6,737 bases of DNA, from assembly GCA_040003205.1 (NCBI GenBank), contig JBDUDA010000171.1, positions 1 through 6,737 of the forward strand. Direction: 5' to 3'. Below the pieces are notes generated by a model, which worked only from the letters and a program-made list of their open reading frames with translations, was not told the DNA's origin and searched no databases. Source of the stretch: JALYIM01 sp040003205 (GTDB lineage: Bacteria > Acidobacteriota > Terriglobia > Terriglobales > Acidobacteriaceae). The translations under genes and the position numbers were made by a program. How positions within the stretch are numbered: position 1 is the stretch's first letter; each line of letters opens with the position of its first letter. Of the stretch, positions 1 to 5,794 are shown piece after piece.

Positions 1-392
1 CTCGTCCGCCCGCGCCAGACTTCCAAGACACTTTTAGCGGAAACGTCGTCCGATCGCAGATGAACTCCGTCGGCTCCGCAAGCAATTGCGACATCGGTGC
101 GTGAATTAATTAAGAGTCGAGTGTTTATCTGGCCCGCAATGGGGCGAGACCTGTGGATAATTTCAAAAGCGGTCGAAGTCAAAAGTTCCAATTCGGGAAT
201 TGAGATCCCTTTTTCACGTAATTGGATGAAATTTATTCCGCAACGTGCCGCCTCGCCAATTTTTTCGAGCAGCAGTTTCCGCCGGACGGCCACGCTTCCG
301 GCAAAGCTGCTGCTGTCGGTAATGTAATAGAGCATGGGCGTGCCCCGTCCAAGCTCCGCTTGGGCAAGATTTTTAAGGGTCGGGTTAGGCAT
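1..392 (-). CDS. thiE: Thiamine-phosphate synthase ThiE, 5' part (gene runs off the window)
   Basis: By family knowledge this enzyme joins hydroxymethylpyrimidine diphosphate and thiazole phosphate to give thiamine phosphate in the cytoplasm. About 130 residues are visible; the family is usually 200-220, so the C-terminal part of the TIM barrel is cut by the window edge. Seen in the sequence: LYYITD near residue 21 (first beta strand), QLREK at 57-61 (pyrimidine-diphosphate-binding strand), LLINSRTDVA at about 93-102 (family: LLINDRxDxA), and ADGVHLRSDD at 107-116, matching ADGVHLGQxD with Gly-Gln replaced by Arg-Ser. The start is uncertain. ATG at 392 lies 11 bases after the preceding stop but has no clear ribosome binding site. 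ATG at 335 (MLYYITD) has GGACGGGG seven bases upstream and fits the family N-terminus as well. It probably shares a transcript with the LOG gene. The family call is secure. Confidence 0.9.
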   Translation of the reverse strand, partial: MPNPTLKNLAQAELGRGTPMLYYITDSSSFAGSVAVRRKLLLEKIGEAARCGINFIQLREKGISIPELELLTSTAFEIIHRSRPIAGQINTRLLINSRTDVAIACGADGVHLRSDDVSAKSVLEVWRGRT

Positions 393-403
393 CCGGATGC
401 GGT

Positions 404-1279
404 CTAAGGATTGGTTTTGGCAATCTCGGGTACAATCTCGCGGGTTCGCTTTGGCTCAGGCGTCAAGTGATAGGTGGTGAGACCGTCCCGCAAAAACTCA
501 AAGCCCTCTTCAGGGGAATCCACAATCTTAAACAGCTCAAGATCCGCTTGCGAGATGGTGCCGGTATCCACCATCACCTGAAAGTTGATCAGCTTCTTCC
601 AATACTCGCTGCCGTAGATGACAACCAAAATCTTTTTTGCGAGCTTCTCAGTTTGCGCAAGCGTGAGAATTTCGAATAATTCGTCAAACGTCCCAAAGCC
701 ACCGGGGAAAATCACCAGCGCCTTCGCCAGGTAAGCGAACCAGAACTTGCGCATGAAGAAGTAATGGAACTCAAAATTTAGTGACGGCGTGATGTAAGGA
801 TTGGGAGACTGTTCAAATGGCAAATGAATGTTCAATCCAATTGTCTTGGCGTGCGCCTCTTGTGCCCCCAGATTGGCTGCTTCCATGATTCCAGGACCGC
901 CACCCGTGGTCACGACAAAGCGATGCCTGCGCGCGGGAATTTGGACCGACCACTCGCTTAACAAAAACGCCATCCTGCGGGCGTCTTCGTAGTAGCGGGC
1001 CATGTCCAGGCCTGCACGAGCGCGCCGCATATTAATTTCACGGTTCGAATCGTCCGCGGATTCGCGCGAAAAGTTAGCCAGTTTCTCTTCCGATGCAACG
1101 CGACTATGAAATCTCGCCGAGCCGAAAAACACTACCGTGTCCTGGATTTGTTCGCGCCGAAAACGCGCCAGAGGCTCGCTGTACTCAGACAGAATGCGCA
1201 GAATGCGTCCGTCTGGACTATTCAAAAAAGGCGTGTTCTCGTAGGCCAGGGGCGCGCGCTTATCTTCACCGCTATTCAT
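404..1279 (-). CDS. LOG-family protein (putative nucleoside 5'-monophosphate phosphoribohydrolase)
   Basis: This is a 291-residue Rossmann-fold protein of the LOG/'lysine decarboxylase-like' family. Characterised members hydrolyse cytokinin riboside 5'-monophosphates or AMP to the free base and ribose 5-phosphate; the substrate here is unknown. Seen in the sequence: FFGSAR at residues 51-56, GGGPGIMEAANLGA at 126-139 (nucleotide-binding loop), MRK at 176-178 with the family Arg, and PGGFGTFDE at 192-200, the PGGxGTxxE signature with catalytic Glu200. The ~50-residue N-terminal extension and the helical insert at about 60-118 make it longer than plant-type LOGs (~200 residues), as in many bacterial homologues of the TIGR00730 type. 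The ATG at 1279 has GAGAGA seven bases upstream, supporting this start. The next gene, thiE, begins 11 bases after the stop. The old label 'lysine decarboxylase' should not be used, since that activity is not supported for the family. Confidence 0.93.
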   Translation of the reverse strand: MNSGEDKRAPLAYENTPFLNSPDGRILRILSEYSEPLARFRREQIQDTVVFFGSARFHSRVASEEKLANFSRESADDSNREINMRRARAGLDMARYYEDARRMAFLLSEWSVQIPARRHRFVVTTGGGPGIMEAANLGAQEAHAKTIGLNIHLPFEQSPNPYITPSLNFEFHYFFMRKFWFAYLAKALVIFPGGFGTFDELFEILTLAQTEKLAKKILVVIYGSEYWKKLINFQVMVDTGTISQADLELFKIVDSPEEGFEFLRDGLTTYHLTPEPKRTREIVPEIAKTNP

Positions 1280-1286
1280 GACTTTA

Positions 1287-1292
1287 TCTCTC
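1287..1292 (-). promoter_or_regulatory. Ribosome binding site of the LOG gene
   Basis: On the minus strand GAGAGA lies seven bases before the ATG at 1279, a normal Shine-Dalgarno position. It supports that ATG as the start. Confidence 0.55.
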
Positions 1293-1305
1293 GTTGAAAT
1301 ATGTA

Positions 1306-1332
1306 AGTGCTGTCGTCAGCTTTAGAAGCACT
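1306..1332 (-). promoter_or_regulatory. Perfect 6-bp inverted repeat in the LOG leader
   Basis: AGTGCT (1306-1311) and AGCACT (1327-1332) form a perfect 6-base inverted repeat with a 15-base spacer, 27-53 bases before the LOG start. It could be an RNA hairpin in the leader or an operator half-site pair, and it overlaps the only promoter-like hexamers I found. A 6-base match could also arise by chance, so the functional reading is speculative. Confidence 0.25.
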
Positions 1333-1349
1333 AAAATCTGGTTTGTCAT
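1321..1349 (-). promoter_or_regulatory. Weak candidate sigma-70-type promoter for LOG-thiE
   Basis: On the minus strand ATGACA (1349-1344, five of six matches to TTGACA) is followed after 17 bases by TCTAAA (1326-1321, four of six to TATAAT). This would start transcription near 1314 and give a leader of about 35 bases before the LOG ATG. The -35 hexamer overlaps the edge of the dispersed repeat. The match is modest, and acidobacterial promoter consensus is not something I can test here. Confidence 0.22.
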
Positions 1350-1406
1350 CCTGAGCAAAAACAGTCTTTCGCTCGCGAATGACTCTTTGCGGTCGAAGGA
1401 CCCCTA
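1345..1406 (+). repeat. Dispersed REP-like repeat, copy 1 (plus orientation)
   Basis: This copy begins GTCATCCTGAGC (1345-1356) and ends GTCGAAGGACCCCTA (1392-1406), with a variable core between. The same end motifs occur inverted at 1430-1484 and again at 5584-5629, so it is a repeat family and not chance. From memory, intergenic elements with these ends are abundant in Acidobacteriota genomes; that is recall, not a search result. Together with copy 2 it makes a ~140-base inverted pair, like bacterial REP/BIME arrangements. I see no coding potential in it. Confidence 0.7.
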
Positions 1407-1429
1407 GGTCCGCCAAATACTCTTAAGTG

Positions 1430-1484
1430 TAGGGATGTTTCGACTCCCCTCGCCGCTGACGCGGCTCCATGCGCTCAACATGAC
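1430..1484 (-). repeat. Dispersed REP-like repeat, copy 2 (inverted relative to copy 1)
   Basis: Read on the minus strand this copy begins GTCATGTTGAGC (1484-1473) and ends GTCGAAACATCCCTA (1444-1430). These match the ends of copy 1 with two and three differences respectively. Its core has its own small perfect stem, GCCGC/GCGGC, around 1452-1464. The two copies face each other about 23 bases apart and could fold into one long imperfect cruciform or RNA stem between the membrane-protein gene and the LOG gene. Confidence 0.7.
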
Positions 1485-1494
1485 AGAGTTTTTT

Positions 1495-1543
1495 GCGTTA
1501 GAGTGACCCTATCCCCAACGTACACTGTCTCCACTCTTAACGC
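1495..1543. repeat. Imperfect inverted repeat downstream of the small membrane-protein gene
   Basis: GCGTTAGAGTG (1495-1505) and CACTCTTAACGC (1532-1543) are inverted copies differing by one inserted base, separated by 26 bases. The pair lies 24-72 bases past the stop of the upstream gene. On the minus strand it is followed by a run of A, not T, so it is not a canonical intrinsic terminator. It could be an RNA 3'-end structure or a protein-binding site. Confidence 0.4.
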
Positions 1544-1566
1544 GCCTCTGTCCACATGATCGATCT

Positions 1567-1956
1567 TCAGGCCCGGCTTTCTTCGTGGTAAGTAATGGCT
1601 TGCGAGAAGCCGATCCAGATATCGAGCGCCCCCAAGCCACTGCATAGTCCACGAATAAAACTATTGGTGACCAACGCTCGCAGTCCGGGATTGCTCAGCA
1701 ATAAATGATTGTCGGTCCACTCTGGTCTCCAGGGAAGAATCACCAGCACAACTCCTACGACGGCGCAGATGGAAACGAAAATCAACATGCCCAGGCGGCG
1801 AAACCAAAGCTGAAGGTGGCGGTGCGAAGAGGCGGCGTTTTTTCGCGAACGGTCCTCCAATGCCGCGTCTCGCTGATCAGAGATTGTGGTCAATGGAAGG
1901 CTCAGTCCCGGCGTCGCGGTTTCCGGTAGCTCAGGTGTCTCAGGCGTGCCCTTCAT
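1567..1956 (-). CDS. Small predicted membrane protein of unknown function
   Basis: This is a 129-residue protein I cannot assign to a named family. Residues 1-45 are hydrophilic and Pro/Thr/Ser-rich, then charged, so probably disordered. Residues ~47-55 are basic and aromatic (LQLWFRRLG). Residues ~56-75 are a clear transmembrane helix (MLIFVSICAVVGVVLVILPW). The Trp-rich stretch after it and the C-terminal half (GLRALVTNSFIRGLCSGLGALDIWIGFSQAI, quoted in parts: LRALVTNSF at 92-100, RGLCSGLGALDIWIGF at 102-117) are moderately hydrophobic and could hold a second membrane or membrane-surface helix. There is no cleavable signal peptide. By the positive-inside rule (RR before the helix) the N-terminus should be cytoplasmic. 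GGGGAG six bases before the ATG is a strong ribosome binding site. It lies 80 bases after the TPR gene on the same strand, so it may be co-transcribed with it. Confidence 0.75.
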   Translation of the reverse strand: MKGTPETPELPETATPGLSLPLTTISDQRDAALEDRSRKNAASSHRHLQLWFRRLGMLIFVSICAVVGVVLVILPWRPEWTDNHLLLSNPGLRALVTNSFIRGLCSGLGALDIWIGFSQAITYHEESRA

Positions 1957-1962
1957 GCGGCG

Positions 1963-1968
1963 CTCCCC
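1963..1968 (-). promoter_or_regulatory. Strong ribosome binding site of the small membrane protein
   Basis: GGGGAG on the minus strand lies six bases before the ATG at 1956. It is the best Shine-Dalgarno match in the window and is good evidence that this otherwise unrecognised gene is translated from this start. Confidence 0.65.
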
Positions 1969-2036
1969 AACTTCGCCTCACAAAGGCGGATCACCAAATT
2001 CATTCCCAGCGGGGGGAGAAATTGCATCCCCACATT

Positions 2037-5000
2037 CTACGACTTTAGAGCCGTAATCCGCTCGGCTACATCGCGATAATCGATATTGCTGCCATACACC
2101 TGCATGAAGTTGCTCAACGCAGCTTTTTTGTTTCCCGCACTTTCGTAGCAGGCAGCGAGTTCGTAGTAGAGAGCGGTACGCGCCTCATCGTCAAGCTTCG
2201 GAATCGTCAGGGCCTTTTCGTACCAGCGGATTGCCGCATCCGGTACGCCCTTATCCAGGAAGCACTGTGCCAACCAAGTGTAAGTTTGGATGACCTGCGG
2301 GAATTTGTGTCCGCGCTCGATGGATTGGCAAACCTTCTGGAATTCTCCCACGGCTTCGTCCAACAAACCCATTTCGCGGAAGGCAACGCCCAGGTTGTAA
2401 TGCGTCTCTGGATCTTCCTCGTCTGTGGTGGCGCCGTCTTCCAGCTCCTGCTTCAGCTCACCGAACATATCAGCCAGATCAATTCCGGCTTGCGCAACGG
2501 CGGGAGCAGGCGCATGTGGGAGCGAGGCGTTACTTGGAACTGTGATCGGCGAAGATGAGGCCGCAGGCGCAGACGTAATGTGCATGGCGGAGTAGGTTCC
2601 AGCGGCTGCACTCGCTCCGATGCCGATTTCCGAAGCGGGCACTGGCAGCGATACCGGAATTACCGGCTGCTGATGTGCCGGCTGTTGTGCTGAAGGATGA
2701 CTCGCGACGACCTGATCTGCGGCAGGGAAGCTATCTCCTAACGAGGCTTCCAGGTCGGCAACAAATCCTCCTAAGGATTCCACGGTCTGAGAATCAGTAA
2801 CGCTTTCGGCGGTCTGAACAGGCTCAACCGAGGCTTCTGGCTGCACCTCAGGAACGATTTCGGCGGCCTCGACCATTTCCGGCTCGACCTGAGCGGGAGT
2901 TTCCATGGCCAACTCGGGCAGCCGCGATTCGGGCACGGCTTCGTCGAGCGCGGATTCGATCACCGACGGCTGCGCCGTGCCAGAGGACTCTTCCTGAACT
3001 GAATCTTGCAGGAATCCGCCGCTGCCTACCGAGACTTCGAGGTCGGCAACAAACTCATCCAGCGATCCAGTTTCCGGTTCATGCACCAATTGAGTCGCCT
3101 CTTCTTCAGAAGAAGCAACCGGGATTACAGTCTCGACTTCGACATGGGGTATTTCAGAAATTTCCGGCGAGAATTCCTCGACCAGCTCGGGCTCGGCCGC
3201 CCGCGGAGCGAATTTTCCTGCCGCTATTTCTTCCCGCAGCGCTGCCAGCATGGGAGCGTTTGGATTTCTCTGCTCTAGTTTTGCAAATGCACCATCCGCC
3301 TGCTCATTCATTCCATGAGCCAGGTAGAAGCGGATTTCTCCGGCAAGCTCGTCCATTGCCGCGGCGTCGTCGGCATTAATTCCTCCGGCAGAAGCTTCGA
3401 CGGAACTCTGGTCTCCGATTTCCTCCGTACTGCTTTCCCACTCTCCAGAAAGATCAATCTCAGACTCGGCTTTCGCTGGCTGAGATTGCAGGGCAAATTC
3501 GTGGGCATCCGGAGACGGAATATTCGGACTTGCCGCAGGAGTTGTGTGGAAGAACAATCCGCTGGCACTAACGCTTGCAGCCGCAGAGAGTGGTTTTGAA
3601 GTGTCGAAGTCGGAGGCAGTGGCCGCCGTAATGTCAGCCTCGTCCTGTGCATCAGCGACTTGAAAATCCGCCACTGGAAATTCCTGGCCGGCTTCTGCGG
3701 AATCCACCACGGCGAAATCTGTGGAAGGAATCGCGTCCGCCTCTAATCCGACGATTGGAGAGAACTTCTCCGTCGCTGCGACCGTACGATCTTCGTATTT
3801 CTGCGCGAGTTCGCCATAGCGGCTGGCCTCTTCAGGATGCCCCGCGTCGTGATAAATGCTTTCCAGGGTTCGGCAGCAGACGCCGGCTTCCTCGAAGCGT
3901 CCCGCACGGCTATGAAGTGCAGCCAGTCGCTGGTTCAAACGCAAATCTCTGGGTGCCTGCGGGAAAGCGGCAAGTAGTGGCACCAGGCCTTTTTCCGGCA
4001 TGTTGTACGAGATGAAAAGTTCGGCGTCGGTCAAAGCCGCGCGAAGTTCCAAGGCGAGTTCGTCGCGATAGCGCTGCTCCACAAACGGAGCGGTCGCTTC
4101 CAACTCCTCCACCAGCACAGTGCCTTCCTCAGGAGAAATCAATCGTGACGAGGAATCAGAAAGCTTGTTCACAATCTGCTGATAATTGGCCGCATGCAAC
4201 TGGTTCTGAGGCTCCAATTGCGTAAGCTTTAAGTAATACTGGCGGGATTTTTCGAGTTCTCCGGCGGCCGCATGAGCATGCGCCAGCAACTCATAGACCT
4301 CGGTATTGTGGGTGCTCTCTCCTGCTTTGTTGAAAAGTTCAATCAGGATTTCGAGCGCGGTAGTATTGTCGCGCACGTGTCCAATCACCGAGTGCAGGCT
4401 GTCAAGAATCTTTTCCGTGTCGGCTGCCAACAAGCTGTCAGCGTGCTGCTGATAGACCCTCAGCCCATCTTCATAATTTCCCGCCGCAATTAACGCGCTC
4501 GCGTAGCTTTTCAGCGGCGCGGCGTCGTTATGGACTGCCAGAAGTTTTGCCGCCAATGTGCCCGCTTCGGGCAATCTTCCACTTTGTAAGTAGGCTTGAA
4601 ACAGTGCGCGCAAGCCATCCGGATGACTATCCAGGTCGGATACTTTCTCCAGATTCTCAATCGCTCCAGGAAAGTCGCCGGCATCGAGTGCGGTGCGGCC
4701 TCGCAGAAGAAGCACGTAGCCATTACCAGGATCGAGCGTCAGCATGCGCTGGAGAATTTCTTCCGCCGGCCCCAATTGGCCCTTGGCGCGCAAACTTTCT
4801 GCGGCGGCAATGAAAATTTGCCACGCTTCGGTTTTCTTTCCCAGCCGAACGTAAACTTCCGCCAACCGTTTGCGCATGGCGACGTTCTCGGGATCCATCT
4901 CCAAAGTCTTCTGAAAAATACGGACCGCCTGCTCCAGTTCCCCCGACCGCAAAAATTCTTCCGCGACTTGCAAGTACTGCGCGCGCGAATCGTTGAACAA

Positions 5001-5330
5001 GCCTTGTTGCGTATAAAGCTCCGCCAACCGCAGCGAGCCTTCGAGCGATGGCCGGATCTTCGCGAGCTTCTTGTACATTGCGATCGCTTTTACCGTGAAG
5101 CCCTGGCCAGCGTATGCATCGCCGACATTCTTGAAGCAGTCAACTGCCTTGTCGTTTTGCCCGAGGCGCGCGTACAAATCGCCCACGGTGTTCATTACCG
5201 TCAAGTCCTTGGGGTCAGCCTTCAAGACCTTTTCGTACTCGGTAATCGCATTCGGCAGTTTGCCCTGCTGGACGTGCTTCTCCGCAGCGCTGAGGACCTT
5301 CTGTTTGTTGAACCCAAATCCAAACGCCAT
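2037..5330 (-). CDS. Large TPR-repeat protein with long disordered linker
   Basis: This ~1,097-residue protein is built from tetratricopeptide repeats, which form helical scaffolds for protein-protein contacts; no catalytic domain is visible. Numbered from the ATG at 5330: an N-terminal TPR solenoid at ~11-390 (for example LPNAITEYEKVLKADPKD, then ELEQAVRIFQKTLEMDPEN), degenerate helical repeats at ~420-510, and a low-complexity Glu/Ala/Pro/Ser-rich linker at ~513-947. An isolated helical module lies at ~660-702 (EIRFYLAHGMNEQADGAF). The C-terminal TPR block is at ~973-1085, opening with ETHYNLGVAFREMGLLDEA. The linker carries two copies of SLxxFVADLExSxG (756-769 and 852-865), followed by the related GIDLADMFGELKQELE (949-964). 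There is no signal peptide or membrane helix, so it is probably cytoplasmic. I chose ATG 5330, with GGAG 11 bases upstream, over an in-frame GTG at 5384. The GTG has no ribosome binding site and adds 18 residues unlike the TPR start MAFGFGF. The function is unknown; a scaffold role is inferred. Confidence 0.88.
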   Translation of the reverse strand: MAFGFGFNKQKVLSAAEKHVQQGKLPNAITEYEKVLKADPKDLTVMNTVGDLYARLGQNDKAVDCFKNVGDAYAGQGFTVKAIAMYKKLAKIRPSLEGSLRLAELYTQQGLFNDSRAQYLQVAEEFLRSGELEQAVRIFQKTLEMDPENVAMRKRLAEVYVRLGKKTEAWQIFIAAAESLRAKGQLGPAEEILQRMLTLDPGNGYVLLLRGRTALDAGDFPGAIENLEKVSDLDSHPDGLRALFQAYLQSGRLPEAGTLAAKLLAVHNDAAPLKSYASALIAAGNYEDGLRVYQQHADSLLAADTEKILDSLHSVIGHVRDNTTALEILIELFNKAGESTHNTEVYELLAHAHAAAGELEKSRQYYLKLTQLEPQNQLHAANYQQIVNKLSDSSSRLISPEEGTVLVEELEATAPFVEQRYRDELALELRAALTDAELFISYNMPEKGLVPLLAAFPQAPRDLRLNQRLAALHSRAGRFEEAGVCCRTLESIYHDAGHPEEASRYGELAQKYEDRTVAATEKFSPIVGLEADAIPSTDFAVVDSAEAGQEFPVADFQVADAQDEADITAATASDFDTSKPLSAAASVSASGLFFHTTPAASPNIPSPDAHEFALQSQPAKAESEIDLSGEWESSTEEIGDQSSVEASAGGINADDAAAMDELAGEIRFYLAHGMNEQADGAFAKLEQRNPNAPMLAALREEIAAGKFAPRAAEPELVEEFSPEISEIPHVEVETVIPVASSEEEATQLVHEPETGSLDEFVADLEVSVGSGGFLQDSVQEESSGTAQPSVIESALDEAVPESRLPELAMETPAQVEPEMVEAAEIVPEVQPEASVEPVQTAESVTDSQTVESLGGFVADLEASLGDSFPAADQVVASHPSAQQPAHQQPVIPVSLPVPASEIGIGASAAAGTYSAMHITSAPAASSSPITVPSNASLPHAPAPAVAQAGIDLADMFGELKQELEDGATTDEEDPETHYNLGVAFREMGLLDEAVGEFQKVCQSIERGHKFPQVIQTYTWLAQCFLDKGVPDAAIRWYEKALTIPKLDDEARTALYYELAACYESAGNKKAALSNFMQVYGSNIDYRDVAERITALKS
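2737..2780 (-). repeat. Intragenic duplicated segment, copy B (FVADLE motif)
   Basis: This segment of the TPR gene linker matches 3025-3068 at DNA level, including an identical stretch AGGTCGGCAACAAA on the plus strand. It encodes SLGGFVADLEASLG. The similarity in DNA as well as protein suggests an internal duplication, although selection on a short linear motif would look similar. Confidence 0.5.
3025..3068 (-). repeat. Intragenic duplicated segment, copy A (FVADLE motif)
   Basis: This is the partner of the 2737-2780 segment, encoding SLDEFVADLEVSVG in the disordered linker of the TPR protein. Most of the first 30 bases agree between the copies and the rest is more diverged. Confidence 0.5.
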
Positions 5331-5534
5331 ATAATTGCGGACTCCAGCTCCGGTGTGTTGCTCCCTGGTCGGGGAGGTTTTCACGCGAGTTGACCAGTTC
5401 TCGTGGGCGAATTGTCCGCCCTGAATGGTCTATCAACAGGGTGATTGTACGGCGGGTTACCCAAATTCGTATGGTTACTAAGGATTACCGAAAGGGAGTG
5501 TACGACCGCGTAGCGGGCAAAAACGGGAAGAAAG

Positions 5535-5555
5535 GGAGGGGCTTCAGCCTCCTTA
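5535..5555. repeat. Short GGGGCTTCAGCC-type hairpin
   Basis: GGGAGG (5535-5540), GGCTTCAGCC (5541-5550) and TCCTT form an imperfect hairpin with paired GGCT/AGCC and outer GGA/TCC arms around a bulge. It sits 29 bases from copy 3 of the dispersed repeat and may belong to the same class of intergenic palindromic elements. It lacks a clear T tract on either strand, so a terminator role is unsupported. Confidence 0.35.
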
Positions 5556-5583
5556 ACTAAAACGTCACCCATAAATAAAATTT

Positions 5584-5629
5584 GTCGTCCCGAGCGGAGC
5601 AAAGCAAAGCTTCGCGCAGTCGAGGGACC
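5584..5629 (+). repeat. Dispersed REP-like repeat, copy 3 (plus orientation)
   Basis: This copy begins GTCGTCCCGAGC (5584-5595; copy 1 has GTCATCCTGAGC) and ends GTCGAGGGACC (5619-5629; copy 1 has GTCGAAGGACC). The core is a purine-rich stretch with AAGCTTCGCGC. It is a single copy without an inverted partner and lies more than 4 kb from copies 1 and 2, showing the family is dispersed in this genome. Confidence 0.62.
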
Positions 5630-5644
5630 TGCTTCGCTCTCAAG

Positions 5645-5672
5645 GGAATGGCACAGTTTCAACAGCTATTCC
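5645..5672. repeat. Hairpin with 8-base arms downstream of the phosphoesterase fragment
   Basis: GGAATGGC (5645-5652) and GCTATTCC (5665-5672) are inverted, with one G-T wobble and a 12-base loop. It lies about 120 bases past the phosphoesterase stop. On the minus strand it is not followed by T residues, so it is not a textbook terminator; it may be an RNA-stabilising 3' structure or another palindromic intergenic element. Confidence 0.35.
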
Positions 5673-5794
5673 ACAGGAAAAAGGCCTTACGGTACGCTGT
5701 TCACCACTGCCGCATACACGATTCCCTGTATGGACGCACTTCTTTCCGTGTGGGTCCGCGACAGATCACCTTGGTCTCCCGCAGCCCTGAAGTC

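Larger units (their letters stand above)
5331..5794. other. 464-base gene-free region upstream of the TPR gene
   Basis: No convincing gene lies here; small open frames on both strands run through repeat sequence and have no family resemblance. The part nearest the TPR gene (5331-5500) should hold its promoter. I see a TACAAT hexamer on the minus strand (5449-5444) without a good -35 partner, and a TTGATA (5436-5431) without a good -10, so I do not call a promoter. Next come a short GC-rich hairpin (5535-5555), a third copy of the dispersed repeat (5584-5629) and another hairpin (5645-5672). In 5673-5794, downstream of the phosphoesterase stop, I recognise nothing. Confidence 0.7.

Noticed and set aside
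97..407. Two small plus-strand open frames
   Set aside because: They are antisense to thiE, which has clear family motifs on the minus strand.
1345..1484. CRISPR array or intrinsic terminator
   Set aside because: There are only two copies, inverted rather than direct, with differing cores and no regular spacers. There is no T tract directly after a compact stem on the transcribed strand.
3308..3652. 114-codon minus-strand open frame inside the TPR gene
   Set aside because: It is an out-of-frame reading of the linker coding sequence. The low-complexity composition keeps other frames open, and there is no domain or independent start signal.
5331..5384. N-terminal extension of the TPR protein from a GTG at 5384
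   Set aside because: No ribosome binding site precedes the GTG, and the 18 extra residues do not look like part of the TPR protein. The ATG at 5330 has GGAG upstream and gives a typical start.
4596..5393. 265-codon open frame on the plus strand, antisense to the TPR gene
   Set aside because: It lies almost entirely opposite a gene with clear TPR repeats, its translation resembles no family, and it has no upstream spacing of its own. It is a long shadow frame.
5431..5449. TTGATA and TACAAT hexamers as a promoter for the TPR gene
   Set aside because: On the minus strand TACAAT lies upstream of TTGATA, so they cannot pair as -35/-10, and neither has a good partner at 16-18 bases.
5381..5662. 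93-codon minus-strand open frame upstream of the TPR gene
   Set aside because: It runs through the dispersed repeat and the hairpin, and the protein resembles nothing. It is more likely intergenic DNA.
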